Below, piece by piece: positions 37,273-44,899 of a stretch of 64,000 nt of DNA. Source of the stretch: Algibacter sp. L1A34 (GTDB lineage: Bacteria; Bacteroidota; Bacteroidia; Flavobacteriales; Flavobacteriaceae). Each line of letters opens with the position of its first letter. Position 1 is the stretch's first letter. Both the position numbers and the translations under genes were made by a program. The notes beneath the pieces were generated by a model. That model ran no database searches and was not told the DNA's origin. It was given only the letters and a program-made list of their open reading frames with translations. Where the stretch lies: NCBI RefSeq assembly GCF_009796805.1, contig NZ_CP047029.1, positions 1,663,501 to 1,727,500 of the forward strand, in the 5' to 3' direction.

Positions 37273-38022
37273 TTATTTTCCTTTGTTTACTTTATCAATG
37301 TATTTCTGTAAAGCCATTGTCATTGAAGGTGTTTCTGGTGTTGGCGCAGCTATATCTACACGTAAACCTTTTTCTTCAACAGCTTTAATTGTGGTATTTC
37401 CAAATACAGCAATACGAGTCTCGTTTTGTTTGAAATCTGGAAAATTTTGAAATAATGATTCAATTCCAGAAGGGCTAAAAAATACTAAAACATCGTAAAG
37501 TACATCGGCTAAATCTGTTAAATCACTAACTACAGTTTTATAAAACGTAGCTTGTTTCCAATTTACACCTAAAGCATCCAAAGTATTTGGTACTTCTGGT
37601 TTTACTTTATCTGTAGTTGGTAGTAAGAATTTTTCGTCTTTATATTTTTTAATAAGTGGCGAAAGTTCAGAAAAAGTACGTTTTCCAACATAAATCTTAC
37701 GTTTTCTATAAACCACATATTTCTGTAAATAATAAGCAACTGCTTCCGATTGGCAGAAATATTTTAAGCTATCCGGAACTTTAAATCGCATTTCCTCAGC
37801 CACTCTAAAAAAGTGGTCTACAGCGTTTCTACTTGTTAATATAATGGCGGTATACTGACCTAAATCTATTTTTTGATGTCTAATCTCTTTTGCAGAAACC
37901 CCTTCAACATGAATAAAAGGACGGAAATCTATTTTCACCTTTTGTTTTTCTTCTAAATCGAAGTAAGGTGAGTTTTCTATTTTAGGTTCTGGTTGAGATA
38001 CTAAAATGGTTTTCACTTTCAT
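37273..38022 (-). CDS. hemD: uroporphyrinogen-III synthase
   Basis: About 249 residues from MKVKTILVSQPEPK; an upstream in-frame ATG at 38094 would overlap the DUF4271 gene and adds an unlikely N-terminus. Two-lobed HemD layout: SQPEP at the start, TAIILTSRNAVDHFFRV (about 65), YVGKRTFSELSPLI (about 130), FFSPSGIESLFQNFPDFKQ (about 190), IAVFGNTTIKAVEEKGL. Closes hydroxymethylbilane to uroporphyrinogen III for haem. HemD is poorly conserved in sequence, but position behind DUF4271 is the usual Bacteroidota arrangement. 22 nt after the DUF4271 stop: one operon. Confidence 0.88.
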   Translation of the reverse strand: MKVKTILVSQPEPKIENSPYFDLEEKQKVKIDFRPFIHVEGVSAKEIRHQKIDLGQYTAIILTSRNAVDHFFRVAEEMRFKVPDSLKYFCQSEAVAYYLQKYVVYRKRKIYVGKRTFSELSPLIKKYKDEKFLLPTTDKVKPEVPNTLDALGVNWKQATFYKTVVSDLTDLADVLYDVLVFFSPSGIESLFQNFPDFKQNETRIAVFGNTTIKAVEEKGLRVDIAAPTPETPSMTMALQKYIDKVNKGK

Positions 38023-38044
38023 AAGCGCAATCAGTTTTGTTCTG

Positions 38045-38692
38045 TTATTTTGAAGCCAAAACCTTATATAAAAATAAGTAAGGTGCGATTTCAAGTGCGC
38101 AAAGATACAAAATAAAATAAAACAAGTTGTTTTTTATTAGATTTTGATGTCTTTTAAATGAGGTTATTAGCCCTATTAAATTCACCAAAAGGAGTAGCCC
38201 GATAAAGCCGTAGATTAGCTGTGCTGTTGGCGAAAGCGTATAAAGTAAAAAGCCGTCTATAGGCAGTAAAATAAGGCCTAAAAAATTTTTGTAACTTATT
38301 TTTTGAAAAACATATTGGTCAAAGAGCTCGTCCATAGAAAAAACACTACCCAAAAGGCGTTCTAGTAGTACTTTTATTAATATAAAAACAGAAATTCCGA
38401 CAGCTATTTTAAACATTAAATCAATAGAGATATTTGAGATACTATAGAAGTACTTATATATAATACAACCAAATACCGACGCTGATAGTATTAGATTTCC
38501 AAATAGAAGTGCGTCAAATTTGTCGAAAAATTTCTGATCTCGGGCATAAATATTGAGGTATTTGGAGTTTATCACTACAAAAGCAAAGTCTTTAAATCGC
38601 TTAGGTTCAATGAGTTTCGCTATGGCGATTACCACCAAGCCTATAAATAATAGGATGGTAAATAGTTCGTTTGATGGTATTGCTCTAATCAC
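38045..38692 (-). CDS. DUF4271 membrane protein
   Basis: 215 residues with about six membrane helices: ELFTILLFIGLVVIAIAKL, LLFGNLILSASVFGCIIY, FKIAVGISVFILIKVLLERLL, LGLILLPIDGFLLYTL, IGLLLLVNLIGLI, FYFILYLCALEIAPYLFLY. This is the DUF4271 pattern, including the soluble-looking FSMDELFDQYVFQKISYKNF between helices. Function unknown; regularly precedes hemD in Flavobacteriaceae, as here. Confidence 0.85.
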   Translation of the reverse strand: MIRAIPSNELFTILLFIGLVVIAIAKLIEPKRFKDFAFVVINSKYLNIYARDQKFFDKFDALLFGNLILSASVFGCIIYKYFYSISNISIDLMFKIAVGISVFILIKVLLERLLGSVFSMDELFDQYVFQKISYKNFLGLILLPIDGFLLYTLSPTAQLIYGFIGLLLLVNLIGLITSFKRHQNLIKNNLFYFILYLCALEIAPYLFLYKVLASK

Positions 38693-38807
38693 AGGTTAAA
38701 ATTATTATAATTATTAATAAAACACCTAAAATATTAAGGAATTTTTAAAGAACCCGTATTTTAAAAAATGTACATTTGCTAAAAAATTGTAGGCTTTCAA
38801 AAGGATA

Positions 38808-39533
38808 ATGATGAAGGATAGCGTTGTAATTATTCCAACATATAACGAAATAGAAAATATAGAGGCTATTATTAAGGCAGCGTTAAGTCAGTCGGAAGCA
38901 AATCATGTGCTTGTTGTTGATGATAACTCTCCGGATTTAACAGCTTTAAAGGTTAAGGAACTTCAAGATGTATTCCCTAATCGATTATTTTTGGAAGTTA
39001 GAAAAGAAAAATCGGGATTAGGCACTGCCTATATTCATGGTTTTAAATGGGCTATCGATAGAAAATATGATTATATTTTTGAAATGGATGCCGATTTTTC
39101 TCATAATCCAACAGATTTAATTAAATTATACAATGCTTGTGCGATCGAAGGAGCTGGTGTATCCATAGGGTCTCGCTATAAAACGGGTGTTAATGTTGTA
39201 AACTGGCCTATGAACCGGGTACTTATGTCGTATTTCGCATCGAAATATGTTAGCGTTATTACTGGAATGAAAATTCATGATACCACAGCCGGTTTTGTTT
39301 GTTATAAGCGAGAAGTGCTAGAAGCTATAGATTTAAATGCTATTAAGTTTATAGGTTATGCGTTTCAAATTGAAATGAAATTTAAAGCTTATTTAAAGGA
39401 ATTTAAAATTATTGAAGTTCCTGTGATTTTTACTGATAGAACAAAAGGAGTTTCTAAATTAAGCGGCGGTATTATTTCCGAAGCTATTTTTGGAGTGATT
39501 ACTATGAAACTAAAAAGTCTATTTAAAAAATAG
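38808..39533 (+). CDS. polyprenol monophosphomannose synthase-like glycosyltransferase (GT2)
   Basis: 241 residues, one GT-A domain without C-terminal membrane helices: VVIIPTYNEIENIEAII, LVVDDNSPDLTA, GLGTAYIHGFKWAI and the metal motif FEMDADFSHNP, then SRYKTGVNVVNWPMNR and GFVCYKREVLEAI, matching dolichol/polyprenol-phosphate mannosyltransferases (DPM1 type). Transfers mannose from GDP-mannose to a polyprenyl phosphate on the inner membrane face. Start may be either of two adjacent ATGs (38808, 38811). Six nt before dihydroorotase: same operon. Confidence 0.9.
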   Translation: MMKDSVVIIPTYNEIENIEAIIKAALSQSEANHVLVVDDNSPDLTALKVKELQDVFPNRLFLEVRKEKSGLGTAYIHGFKWAIDRKYDYIFEMDADFSHNPTDLIKLYNACAIEGAGVSIGSRYKTGVNVVNWPMNRVLMSYFASKYVSVITGMKIHDTTAGFVCYKREVLEAIDLNAIKFIGYAFQIEMKFKAYLKEFKIIEVPVIFTDRTKGVSKLSGGIISEAIFGVITMKLKSLFKK

Positions 39534-39539
39534 GAAGAT

Positions 39540-40886
39540 ATGAAACAAAGAACGACACTTATTAAAAACGCTCATATTGTTACCGATGGAAAAACAATAA
39601 AAGGCGATATACTAATTGAAGGTAATTATATCAAGGAGATTAACGATTCAATAAGTGCCAAATCAGCAGATGTACATGTGCTTGATGCAGAAGGTAAGTA
39701 TGTTTTACCTGGTGCTATAGATGATCAGGTTCATTTTAGAGAACCAGGTTTAACGCATAAAGCTAATATAGAAACAGAATCTAGAGCAGCTATAGCTGGT
39801 GGTATTACTTCGTTTATTGAAATGCCTAATACTAATCCGCAAACTACAACGGTAGAAAAACTAGAAGAAAAATTCGAAATTGCCGCAAAAACATCATACG
39901 CGAATTACTCATTTATGTTTGGTGGAACTAACGATAATTTAGAAGAAATTTTAAAGGTTGATCCAAAATCGGTGGCCGGATTAAAATTGTTTTTAGGTTC
40001 CTCTACAGGGAATATGTTAGTAGACGATCCAGCAGTTTTAGAAAATATTTTTAAAAGCACCGATATGGTAATTTCGGTACACTGTGAAGATGAAGCTACA
40101 ATAAAAAAGAATTTACAAGAATATGTTGATAAATTTGGTGATGATATTCCTGTAAAATATCATCCTATTATTAGAAGTGAGGAAGCTTGCTATATCTCAT
40201 CATCAAAAGCGATAGAATTAGCAAAGAAAACAGGAGCAAGATTGCATGTTTTTCATCTATCTACAGGAAAGGAAACTAGCTTGTTTAGTAATAAAATACC
40301 TTTAAAAGATAAAAAAATAACAGCCGAAGTTTGTGTACATCACCTTTGGTTTAGTGATGAAGATTACGAGAAAAAAGGAACACTAATTAAGTGGAATCCT
40401 GCCGTGAAAACTAAAGAAGATCGTGAGCAACTTTGGGAAGCCTTACTAGACGATCGTATCGATGTTATAGCAACCGACCATGCACCACATACTATAGACG
40501 AGAAAAATAACGTTTATACAAAAGCGCCATCGGGTGGGCCATTAGTGCAACATGCTATGCCTGCTATGTTAGAAATGTATCATAAAGGAAAAATTTCTAT
40601 TGAAAAGGTTGTTGAAAAAATGTGTCATAATCCAGCTATTTTATTTCAAGTAGAAAAACGTGGTTATGTGAAGGAAGGCTATTTTGCCGATTTAGTTTTG
40701 GTAGATTTAAACAACCCATGGACAGTAAAAAAAGACAATATTTTATATAAATGTGGTTGGTCTCCGTTTGAAGGCGCTACATTTAAATCTAGAATAACAC
40801 ACACCTTTTTAAACGGATCTATGGTTTACCATAACGGTAAATTTAGCGACGTAAAAGCAGCAAAACGATTAACTTTCGATAGATGA
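39540..40886 (+). CDS. pyrC: dihydroorotase
   Basis: 448 residues, type I amidohydrolase. Zinc ligands: DDQVHFREPGLTHKANI (about 60), GLKLFLGSSTG (carboxylated Lys, about 151), SVHCEDEAT and HVFHLSTGKE (His), IATDHAPHT (Asp, about 313). Cyclises carbamoyl aspartate to dihydroorotate in pyrimidine synthesis. The chain is complete with the late KRGYVKEGYFADLVLVDL block. Located in an operon with the GT2 gene and DUF4296 (4-nt overlap with the latter). Confidence 0.95.
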   Translation: MKQRTTLIKNAHIVTDGKTIKGDILIEGNYIKEINDSISAKSADVHVLDAEGKYVLPGAIDDQVHFREPGLTHKANIETESRAAIAGGITSFIEMPNTNPQTTTVEKLEEKFEIAAKTSYANYSFMFGGTNDNLEEILKVDPKSVAGLKLFLGSSTGNMLVDDPAVLENIFKSTDMVISVHCEDEATIKKNLQEYVDKFGDDIPVKYHPIIRSEEACYISSSKAIELAKKTGARLHVFHLSTGKETSLFSNKIPLKDKKITAEVCVHHLWFSDEDYEKKGTLIKWNPAVKTKEDREQLWEALLDDRIDVIATDHAPHTIDEKNNVYTKAPSGGPLVQHAMPAMLEMYHKGKISIEKVVEKMCHNPAILFQVEKRGYVKEGYFADLVLVDLNNPWTVKKDNILYKCGWSPFEGATFKSRITHTFLNGSMVYHNGKFSDVKAAKRLTFDR

Positions 40887-41533
40887 TTTTAAAGCGATTT
40901 CTAACATATTTAAGCATTATACTATTGGTAACAGCTTGTTATCAATTTAAAGAACCAAAAAAACCTAAGAATTTAATTTCTAAGGAAAACATGGTCGATA
41001 TTTTAATCGATGCCAAAATAGTAGGCTCAGCAAATATGGCAAATAAACGTATTATGGAAAGCCATGGTGTGGATTTAGAAAGCTACGTATTTGAAAAACA
41101 TAATATTGATAGCCTTCAATTTGCTTTAAGTAATGAGTATTATACTTTTCATATTAAGGAATACGACGAGATTTACCAAAAAGTAAAGGATAGTTTAGAA
41201 GCTTTAAAAATATTTTATAAAGACCTGGAAGAAAAGGAAGAAGCCGTGGTTAAAGAAAAACGGAAGCAAGATTCGTTACAGATGTTAACAACCTTAAAAG
41301 ATTCTATTTCTAACCTAAAACTTCACGATTCTATTAAAACACGTCTGAAAAAAGAAATTTTATTAGACTCAACACTATTAGTTAAAAAGTTCAAAAAAAT
41401 CTTAATAGAAAATAAATCTATAACAGACGAAGCGTTAAAAAAAGTAGAAAATGTGGATCGTGAAACACTTTCCAAGATAAAATCGAAATTAGTAAAACCT
41501 ATTTCAGATAAAGACGTCCGGTCTCGCGAATAA
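40883..41533 (+). CDS. DUF4296 lipoprotein
   Basis: 216 residues. Lipobox signal (LLVTAC-YQF), then the DUF4296 block: ISKENMVDILIDAKIVGSAN, FEKHNIDSLQFALSNEYY and YDEIYQKVKDSLEALK. The rest is charged and probably coiled coil. Function unknown, present across Bacteroidota in this gene neighbourhood. Overlaps dihydroorotase by 4 nt at its start, and its last 35 nt overlap, tail to tail, the end of the epimerase gene on the other strand. Confidence 0.87.
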   Translation: MILKRFLTYLSIILLVTACYQFKEPKKPKNLISKENMVDILIDAKIVGSANMANKRIMESHGVDLESYVFEKHNIDSLQFALSNEYYTFHIKEYDEIYQKVKDSLEALKIFYKDLEEKEEAVVKEKRKQDSLQMLTTLKDSISNLKLHDSIKTRLKKEILLDSTLLVKKFKKILIENKSITDEALKKVENVDRETLSKIKSKLVKPISDKDVRSRE

Positions 41534-42500
41534 CATCATCAACAGCTTTAAATTTAAAATTTAAAGCTGTTTTTATTTTATCGCTATTGTACTGCGTATC
41601 GGTAGATAGCGTGCGTACTAAATTACTAGTTAATTGCCTACGCATACCCGTAAGTTTTGTTTTAAACCAATCTAATTGCCAACCTATATTTAGCAACCAA
41701 CTTGGCGCTAGTTTTTTAGGCAGTTTTCCATTAACGGCTGTAGCTAAAGTTTCTAAAAAGCGTTTGTAAGTCCAATGTTCGGCCACCAAAACAAAACGCT
41801 CATTAGTAATATCGCTATTCATTAAAGTAGTCATGGCTCGCACCACATCATCAACCGTAACTAGAGCAATAGTTCCCGAAGTATAAAACGGAAATCCTTT
41901 TTTAGCTTTCTTAAATAAATTACCAGTACCATTGTCCCAAAAACCAGAACCTAAAATTACTCCAGGATTTACAATAACAGCATCTAAACCTTCCTGAGTA
42001 CCGCGCCAAACTTCCATTTCAGCACCATATTTAGTAATAGCATAAGCACTATTATCATCCTCAGGGTTCCAAATCGTTTCTTCGCTAATAGGTTTATTAT
42101 TTAATTCACTGCCTAATGTGGCAATCGAGCTCACATAGCATAGTTTTTTAATATTTTCAGATAAGCATAAGTTAACAATATTGGCAGTTCCATCAATATT
42201 TGTTCGTCGTAAAAGATGGTATTTATTCGGTTCGAAAGAAACTAATGCCGCACAATGATATACATGTGTAACACCAAAAAAAGCTTCAAGCAGCTCAGGG
42301 ATATTCAAAATATCCGCCTCAACCCATTCGATAGAGGTAAAAAGCGTTTCAGAATTAGCGCCTAAAGATGCAAACACATTTTTAACCAACCGTAACTTGT
42401 GCTCACTCCTGTAAATAGCTCTAACCTTTTCCTTTTGGCTAGTTAATTTATACAGTAAATGTGCTCCAACTAAACCCGTACCACCCGTAACTAAAATCAT
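41499..42500 (-). CDS. NAD-dependent epimerase/dehydratase (extended SDR)
   Basis: 333 residues. NAD fold MILVTGGTGLVGAHLLYKL; YHCAALVSFEPN; active site SSIATLG ... YAITKYGAE (Tyr-x-x-x-Lys, about 153-157) and NPGVILGSGFW. Resembles the dihydroflavonol-reductase-like branch. Substrate unknown. Convergent with DUF4296 with a 35-nt 3' overlap and no hairpin between, so the two transcripts must run into each other. Confidence 0.9.
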   Translation of the reverse strand: MILVTGGTGLVGAHLLYKLTSQKEKVRAIYRSEHKLRLVKNVFASLGANSETLFTSIEWVEADILNIPELLEAFFGVTHVYHCAALVSFEPNKYHLLRRTNIDGTANIVNLCLSENIKKLCYVSSIATLGSELNNKPISEETIWNPEDDNSAYAITKYGAEMEVWRGTQEGLDAVIVNPGVILGSGFWDNGTGNLFKKAKKGFPFYTSGTIALVTVDDVVRAMTTLMNSDITNERFVLVAEHWTYKRFLETLATAVNGKLPKKLAPSWLLNIGWQLDWFKTKLTGMRRQLTSNLVRTLSTDTQYNSDKIKTALNFKFKAVDDVIRETGRLYLK

Positions 42501-42989
42501 GCAACTAAAGTAATAAATATTTAAACTATAGCGGCTGTTTTAGTATAATTTGGGCAATTTTATTTTGGCTTTTAGTGGCCAAAATAAACCGCGCTTTCCA
42601 CTATATCTTTTTGGTACAACAAGTATTAGCAAATTTTAAAAAGTATGTTTAAATGCGTTAAATTAGTTTTTGTAAAAAGAGTAGAGCTGCACCAAAAAGG
42701 ATGCCGCTGCAATCGCTATCGCTGTAATTACCGTCCAACAACGGCAAAGCTACACGAATAAATAAACCACTGAATTTATATTTGTCATGGTCAATCAAAG
42801 AGAGGCATCATATAAACAAACGCTGTTAGTGTGTGGTTTTTCCTCATGTCGAAATGACATTGGAACCTTAATTTTTTTATATAAGTCTGGTGTTTTCAGG
42901 CCTCACTTTATGCTTTCAATCCAAAAACGACATATTAAGTCAGGAAAACATCACATAAAAATTCTAATATTATTCTAGATTAAAAATAA
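42501..42989. other. 489-nt intergenic region, no convincing gene
   Basis: Holds a decayed copy of the dispersed repeat (42551-42724) and, at 42841-42860, the fragment CCTCATGTCGAAATGACA that resembles the GTCATTTCGA-type repeats scattered in many Bacteroidota genomes. A 63-codon open frame (42787-42978) lacks any sign of being a gene. It looks like a place where repeats and debris accumulate. Confidence 0.5.
42551..42724 (-). repeat. decayed copy E of the dispersed structured repeat
   Basis: On the minus strand: GCGATAGCGATTGCAGCGGC at the 5' end, then GATATAGTGGAAAGCGCGG, parallel to copy B (GCGTTAGGGATTG... GATATAGCGGAAAGCCCG). The 3' end is broken (no TAACGC partner). Confidence 0.45.
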
Positions 42990-43259
42990 TTAATCCACAT
43001 GGTCTTCTTCAAAATACCACCATAAACTAGAATCTATAGACGATTTCATTTTAGTAATATCGGCATGATCCTTTAAAACCACGGTAATATTTTCACTAAC
43101 TCTATTTTGCCCGATACTTTCTATAATTTCAATGGTTTCAATCTCATTAAAATGTTCTAAATGTTTTTTAATTCTTGAGTCTAACGATTCATCGCTCAAA
43201 AAAATCTTGATAGCTTGCTGGTTCGGAGAATTTCTAATTTCAGATCTAAACGGTAGCAT
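42990..43259 (-). CDS. small hypothetical protein
   Basis: About 89 residues from MLPFRSEIRNSPNQQAIKI; alternative ATGs lie at 43283 and 43328. The sequence alternates strand-like and charged segments (AIKIFLSDESLDSRIKKHL, ETIEIIESIGQ, ENITVVLKDH, WWYFEEDHVD), compatible with a small alpha/beta ferredoxin-like fold. No family recognised. Divergent from the DUF1569 gene. The composition looks coding, but the start is open. Confidence 0.5.
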   Translation of the reverse strand: MLPFRSEIRNSPNQQAIKIFLSDESLDSRIKKHLEHFNEIETIEIIESIGQNRVSENITVVLKDHADITKMKSSIDSSLWWYFEEDHVD

Positions 43260-43361
43260 AGGCGTAAGTATTAAATTAAACATTAAGTAATTGCAAACAC
43301 AATACTCTAAAGTTAATGATTTATTCAATATCTTTCAATAAAATTATTAAATTAATAGTAA

Positions 43362-43823
43362 ATGAGTGTGATTTTAACAAAAATATTATTTAAAATAAAA
43401 CAGAACATTTCGTTTAAAGATGAAATTAATACTGAAATTTCAAAATCTACAGTGGGTTGGCAATTAGATCACGCCATAAAAGTGTTTAATGCTGTAATTG
43501 AGCAAGCTATAAATTCGAATCCAGAAGATTATAAAACAAGCTTTAATTTTAAACGATCGGTGTTATTTAGATTAGGCTTCTTGCCTAGAGGAAAAGCTAG
43601 AGCTCCGAAAGCCGTTTTACCTCCTGAAACCATTTTAGAAGCCAATATAGAAGCGCAATTTCAAAAAGCTTACGCTAACCTTAAAAAAATTGAATTATTA
43701 CCTGAAACTGCTTTTTTTAATCATCATATTTTTGGTGTACTGAATAAAAAACAAACACTTCGTTTTATAGAAATACATACTAACCATCATTTAAAAATTA
43801 TTCGTGATATTTTAGATAAATAA
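43362..43823 (+). CDS. DUF1569 (DinB-like) protein
   Basis: 153 residues, a four-helix DinB/YfiT-like fold: VGWQLDHAIKVFNAVIEQAI (helix with a metal-type His), RSVLFRLGFLPRGKARAPKAVLPP, and the C-terminal HHIFGVLNKKQTLRFIEIHTNHHLKII with histidines in the DinB metal positions. DUF1569 members resemble bacillithiol/DinB transferases; function unknown. Single gene with a terminator hairpin. Confidence 0.83.
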   Translation: MSVILTKILFKIKQNISFKDEINTEISKSTVGWQLDHAIKVFNAVIEQAINSNPEDYKTSFNFKRSVLFRLGFLPRGKARAPKAVLPPETILEANIEAQFQKAYANLKKIELLPETAFFNHHIFGVLNKKQTLRFIEIHTNHHLKIIRDILDK

Positions 43824-43858
43824 AAAAAGGTTCTTTGAAAATTTTTCAAAGAACCTTT
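43822..43858. terminator. terminator between DUF1569 and phytase genes
   Basis: 14-bp stem AAAGGTTCTTTGAA / TTCAAAGAACCTTT. Seven A on the left give a T7 run for the minus-strand phytase operon; on the plus side only three T follow, so it mainly serves the phytase transcript. Confidence 0.8.
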
Positions 43859-43880
43859 AAAACTAGAAATGGTTAGTTTT

Positions 43881-44897
43881 TTATTCTAATAATTTCAATT
43901 TCGCTAAATCGTGGAAGAAGAAATTCTTTTCATCATTCATAGAAACAAAAACGCCGTAAGGGAATTTATCGCCTAAAGCAACTGTTGTAACATCACAACC
44001 GTCGGTTTCCAAAGTACCTAAATTAATTTCTTTAATAAAAGCATTTGTTTTTAAATCGAAAACACAAAACGTATGCGCTTGTTGGTTAGATACAATTAAA
44101 AACGATTTGTCGGCGTATTTTGCAATAGCAATACCTTCAATATCGCGCTCAAAATATTCACCTCCAAAAGCATAAATTTCTTTGTCTCCTTTAGATGGTT
44201 CTGCGTGATATTTACGAATTCCATGCATTTCATCAGAATAATAAACCATGCCCGTTTCATTATCTACAGCAATCGCTTCTATTTCTTTTTTGCCACTAAA
44301 GGCTCCAAAGGTTCTTACTAGTTTTGAGTGTACACCTAAACTATCTGAAGTCAATAAATATTGATGTAAATAACCTTCTTTTGGTCCGTTTTTACGACCA
44401 ACAATAGCATATATATCATTCGTTTTTGGCGACTTATAAAGCGCAATACCCATTGGAGCATCAAACTCAGGTGTCGTTTCATTTTCAAAAACAGGAAAAC
44501 CGCCGTTGTCTAGAGGTTGCATATCGGGCACAGAATACAAACGGATGGTTTTGTTTTCTCTTTCCGTAAAGGCAATAATATCGGTTTGGGTAGAATCGTT
44601 AAGTTTAAAACCATATTCTAAATCGATGTTGTTCGGTCGTTTTATGTTTCTAATGGTTTTATTTTCTATAATTTTCCCGTCTAAATCAAAAGCGTAAATA
44701 GCACCATTGGTTTCTTTATCTGTTCCAAAAATTATGCTTTTTGATGCATCGTTTGGGTTTACCCAAATAGCAGGATCATCAGTATCATGCAACGTGTTTT
44801 CTGTAATAACATCTGGTGCAATTTCTGGAAATTGAGTTCCGCATGCTATTAATAATGTTAAGCTTCCTATGATTATTATTTTATTGTAATTCGTCAT
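43881..44897 (-). CDS. beta-propeller phytase, lipoprotein
   Basis: 338 residues. Lipobox signal (TLLIAC-GTQ). The beta-propeller phytase block DTDDPAIWVNPNDASKSIIF is present, followed by FGTDKETNGAIYAFDL, RPNNIDLEYGF, DAPMGIALYKSPKT, and YYSDEMHGIRKY; acidic residues bind the calcium ions. Releases phosphate from phytate at the cell surface. Two nt separate it from the TonB receptor gene, so receptor and enzyme are made together: an organic-phosphate scavenging pair. Confidence 0.93.
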   Translation of the reverse strand: MTNYNKIIIIGSLTLLIACGTQFPEIAPDVITENTLHDTDDPAIWVNPNDASKSIIFGTDKETNGAIYAFDLDGKIIENKTIRNIKRPNNIDLEYGFKLNDSTQTDIIAFTERENKTIRLYSVPDMQPLDNGGFPVFENETTPEFDAPMGIALYKSPKTNDIYAIVGRKNGPKEGYLHQYLLTSDSLGVHSKLVRTFGAFSGKKEIEAIAVDNETGMVYYSDEMHGIRKYHAEPSKGDKEIYAFGGEYFERDIEGIAIAKYADKSFLIVSNQQAHTFCVFDLKTNAFIKEINLGTLETDGCDVTTVALGDKFPYGVFVSMNDEKNFFFHDLAKLKLLE

Positions 44898-44899
44898 GT

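Noticed and set aside
38023-38094. Upstream start for hemD
   Set aside because: Would overlap the DUF4271 stop region and adds 24 residues not typical of HemD; ATG at 38022 fits better.
42787-42978. 63-codon plus-strand open frame in the 42.5-43.0 kb gap
   Set aside because: Sits in repeat debris, including a GTCATTTCGA-like fragment, with irregular codon use; no family.
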